NCBI RefSeq assembly: GCF_024707505.1
Contig: NZ_CP102604.1
Span: 1,426,001 to 1,490,000 of the forward strand
DNA: 64,000 nucleotides
Direction of reading: 5' to 3'
Origin: Pantoea sp. SOD02
GTDB taxonomy: Bacteria > Pseudomonadota > Gammaproteobacteria > Enterobacterales > Enterobacteriaceae
In this document: piece by piece, positions 62,785 through 64,000 of the stretch
How positions within the stretch are numbered: position 1 is the stretch's first letter
How the letters are laid out: each line of letters starts with the position of its first letter
The notes under the pieces: model-generated
Seen by the model: only the letters and a program-made list of their open reading frames with translations
The model's database searches: none
What the model was told of the DNA's origin: nothing
Translations under genes and position numbers: made by a program

Positions 62785-64000
62785 CTATTTTTGTGACCAA
62801 TAACGACGCTTAGCTGTCTGCAGTTTTTCATAGGCAGCGAGTAATGATTGATGCGCAGGGAATGCTTTGAGGTCCAAATCGACCGCTTGCAATCCATAGA
62901 AAGGCGCTTCACCACTGATAGCCGCTGAAGCGGCCTCAACTGCCGCCTGGCCATACATACGGATAAAGGCACGATGATATTGAAGCGGATCGCGTTCCTC
63001 TTCCATTGCCAGCAGCAGCAAGGTTTGCAGGCAGCGATAGTAGTTAGCGCGCTCTTCGCTGAAGATGGACTGGTTAAATTCCATCGTCCATTCAGTCCAG
63101 ATCAGAGCCTGATCCAGGTCGCCACCTGCCAGCGCTAGCATCGCTTTCAGCTCGCCGATACGCAGCGTGTACCAACCATTATCTTTGCCTGATGCCAGAC
63201 CCAGCAGTTCGCGCACGCGAGTAAAGTCATCATGACCTTCCTCATCCAGTTGCACGATCAGCTCGAGATAGGCCTCAGGTTCCCATTGGCTTTCCGGCAG
63301 CGCCAGCAGCGTTTCGCGCAGTGGTGCACCCATGCTGTTATTCGCCAGCAGCAGATCTTCCGCTGGATAAATATCAGACATACCAGGAACGATAATGCGG
63401 CAAGCGTAAACGCTCAGATGTTCATAGTCAGCGATATAGACTTCTTTATCTTCCGCACGGAAGATCGCCATCAGCGTATCAAACTCTTCGTGCGTGGTAC
63501 CCGCAAAGCTCCAGTCGACGAAAGGATAGTCAGCATCGTCTTTGAACATATCCCATGAAATCAGACCGCTTGAATCGATGAAATGCGTTTCCAGGTTAGC
63601 GTGTTCCGCCACTTCTTCATCATCAAACGTCGGCGGAGTAAACACGTCGAGATCTTTCAGACCACGGCCCTGCAGCAGTTCAGTAACTGTACGCTCCAGT
63701 GCGACGCCAAAGTCCGGATGTGCACCAAATGAAGCGAAACAGGTACCATTTGCTGGATTGAACAGCACTACGCAGATAACCGGATATTTACCGCCCAGTG
63801 AAGCATCGTAAGAGAAGATTGGGAAACCTTCTGCTTCCAGACGATCAATCGCTTCAATTACGCCAGGATAACGTTGCATCACCTCTGCTGGAATTTCTGG
63901 CAGGCTGATGGATTCGGCGATGATGCGATTCTTGATATGGCGCTCAAAAACCTCAGACAGGCCCTGTACGCGCGCTTCGTTCGCGGTGTTACCGGCTGAC
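62785..64000 (-). CDS. ycaO: YcaO, ribosomal S12 methylthiotransferase accessory factor (5' end outside the window)
   Basis: The C-terminal 405 or so codons of YcaO; the frame runs open to the window edge, so the start is missing. In E. coli the whole protein has about 586 residues. The visible part begins SAGNTANEARVQGLSEVFER, which is the end of the ATP-binding YcaO-domain motifs, and continues with SYDASLGGKYPV and FTPPTFDDEEV. A C-terminal TPR-like helical part follows (about the last 200 residues). E. coli YcaO helps RimO modify S12. An internal GTG/ATG near 63880 is not the start. Confidence 0.95.
   Translation of the reverse strand, partial: SAGNTANEARVQGLSEVFERHIKNRIIAESISLPEIPAEVMQRYPGVIEAIDRLEAEGFPIFSYDASLGGKYPVICVVLFNPANGTCFASFGAHPDFGVALERTVTELLQGRGLKDLDVFTPPTFDDEEVAEHANLETHFIDSSGLISWDMFKDDADYPFVDWSFAGTTHEEFDTLMAIFRAEDKEVYIADYEHLSVYACRIIVPGMSDIYPAEDLLLANNSMGAPLRETLLALPESQWEPEAYLELIVQLDEEGHDDFTRVRELLGLASGKDNGWYTLRIGELKAMLALAGGDLDQALIWTEWTMEFNQSIFSEERANYYRCLQTLLLLAMEEERDPLQYHRAFIRMYGQAAVEAASAAISGEAPFYGLQAVDLDLKAFPAHQSLLAAYEKLQTAKRRYWSQK

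Overview
The window is a stretch of chromosomal backbone from a gamma-proteobacterium of the order Enterobacterales, most likely the Erwiniaceae (Pantoea/Erwinia type). This is inferred from protein sequences that I recognise as close to, but clearly diverged from, their E. coli counterparts, and from gene order. The order iaaA-gsiABCD ... rimO ... yliI ... dacC-ybjG-ybjL-ybjM-grxA-ybjC-nfsA-rimK-ybjN-potFGHI-ybjO-rlmC-artJ-artMQIP-ybjP-ybjQ-amiD-ltaE-poxB-lysO-ybjD-cspD-clpS-clpA-infA-aat-cydC-cydD-trxB-lrp-ftsK-lolA-rarA-serS-ycaD-pflA-pflB-focA-ycaO follows E. coli K-12 with small deletions and substitutions. I saw no insertion sequence, prophage, CRISPR array, tRNA or rRNA.

Layout. 0-7 kb: isoaspartyl peptidase and the glutathione ABC importer, one operon. 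7-14 kb: the least conserved part, where E. coli yliE/yliF, bssR, gstB and deoR are replaced by a Tsr/Tar-type chemoreceptor, a DUF4385 protein, a CynT-like carbonic anhydrase, a DUF3313 lipoprotein and a HAD-IB hydrolase around rimO and yliI. 14-22 kb: cell-wall and envelope genes (dacC, ybjG, ybjL, ybjM), then redox and translation genes (grxA, ybjC-nfsA-rimK-ybjN). 22-32 kb: putrescine and arginine ABC importers. 32-40 kb: envelope lipoproteins, amidase, threonine aldolase, pyruvate oxidase, lysine exporter and an OLD-family nuclease. 40-49 kb: ClpS/ClpA, IF-1, Aat, CydDC and TrxB; ClpS, ClpA and Aat form an N-end-rule degradation set. 49-57 kb: Lrp, FtsK, LolA, RarA and SerS. 57-64 kb: a MFS carrier and the anaerobic formate module (pflA, pflB, focA), ending inside ycaO, which is cut by the window edge.

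Regulation that can be read directly: paired ArgR-type boxes upstream of both artJ and artP, a LexA-type box upstream of ftsK, an FNR-type box upstream of focA placed as expected for a class II promoter, and a sigma-28 (FliA) type promoter upstream of the chemoreceptor. Many intrinsic terminators are clear.

The most interesting unexplained element is a family of short palindromic repeats with a 20-bp core GGTCGCCATNNATGGCGACC and a CCTAC tail. There are eight arms at five intergenic sites, all in the left 34 kb. Three sites hold head-to-head pairs, like REPINs, and one arm has a changed but still self-complementary stem.
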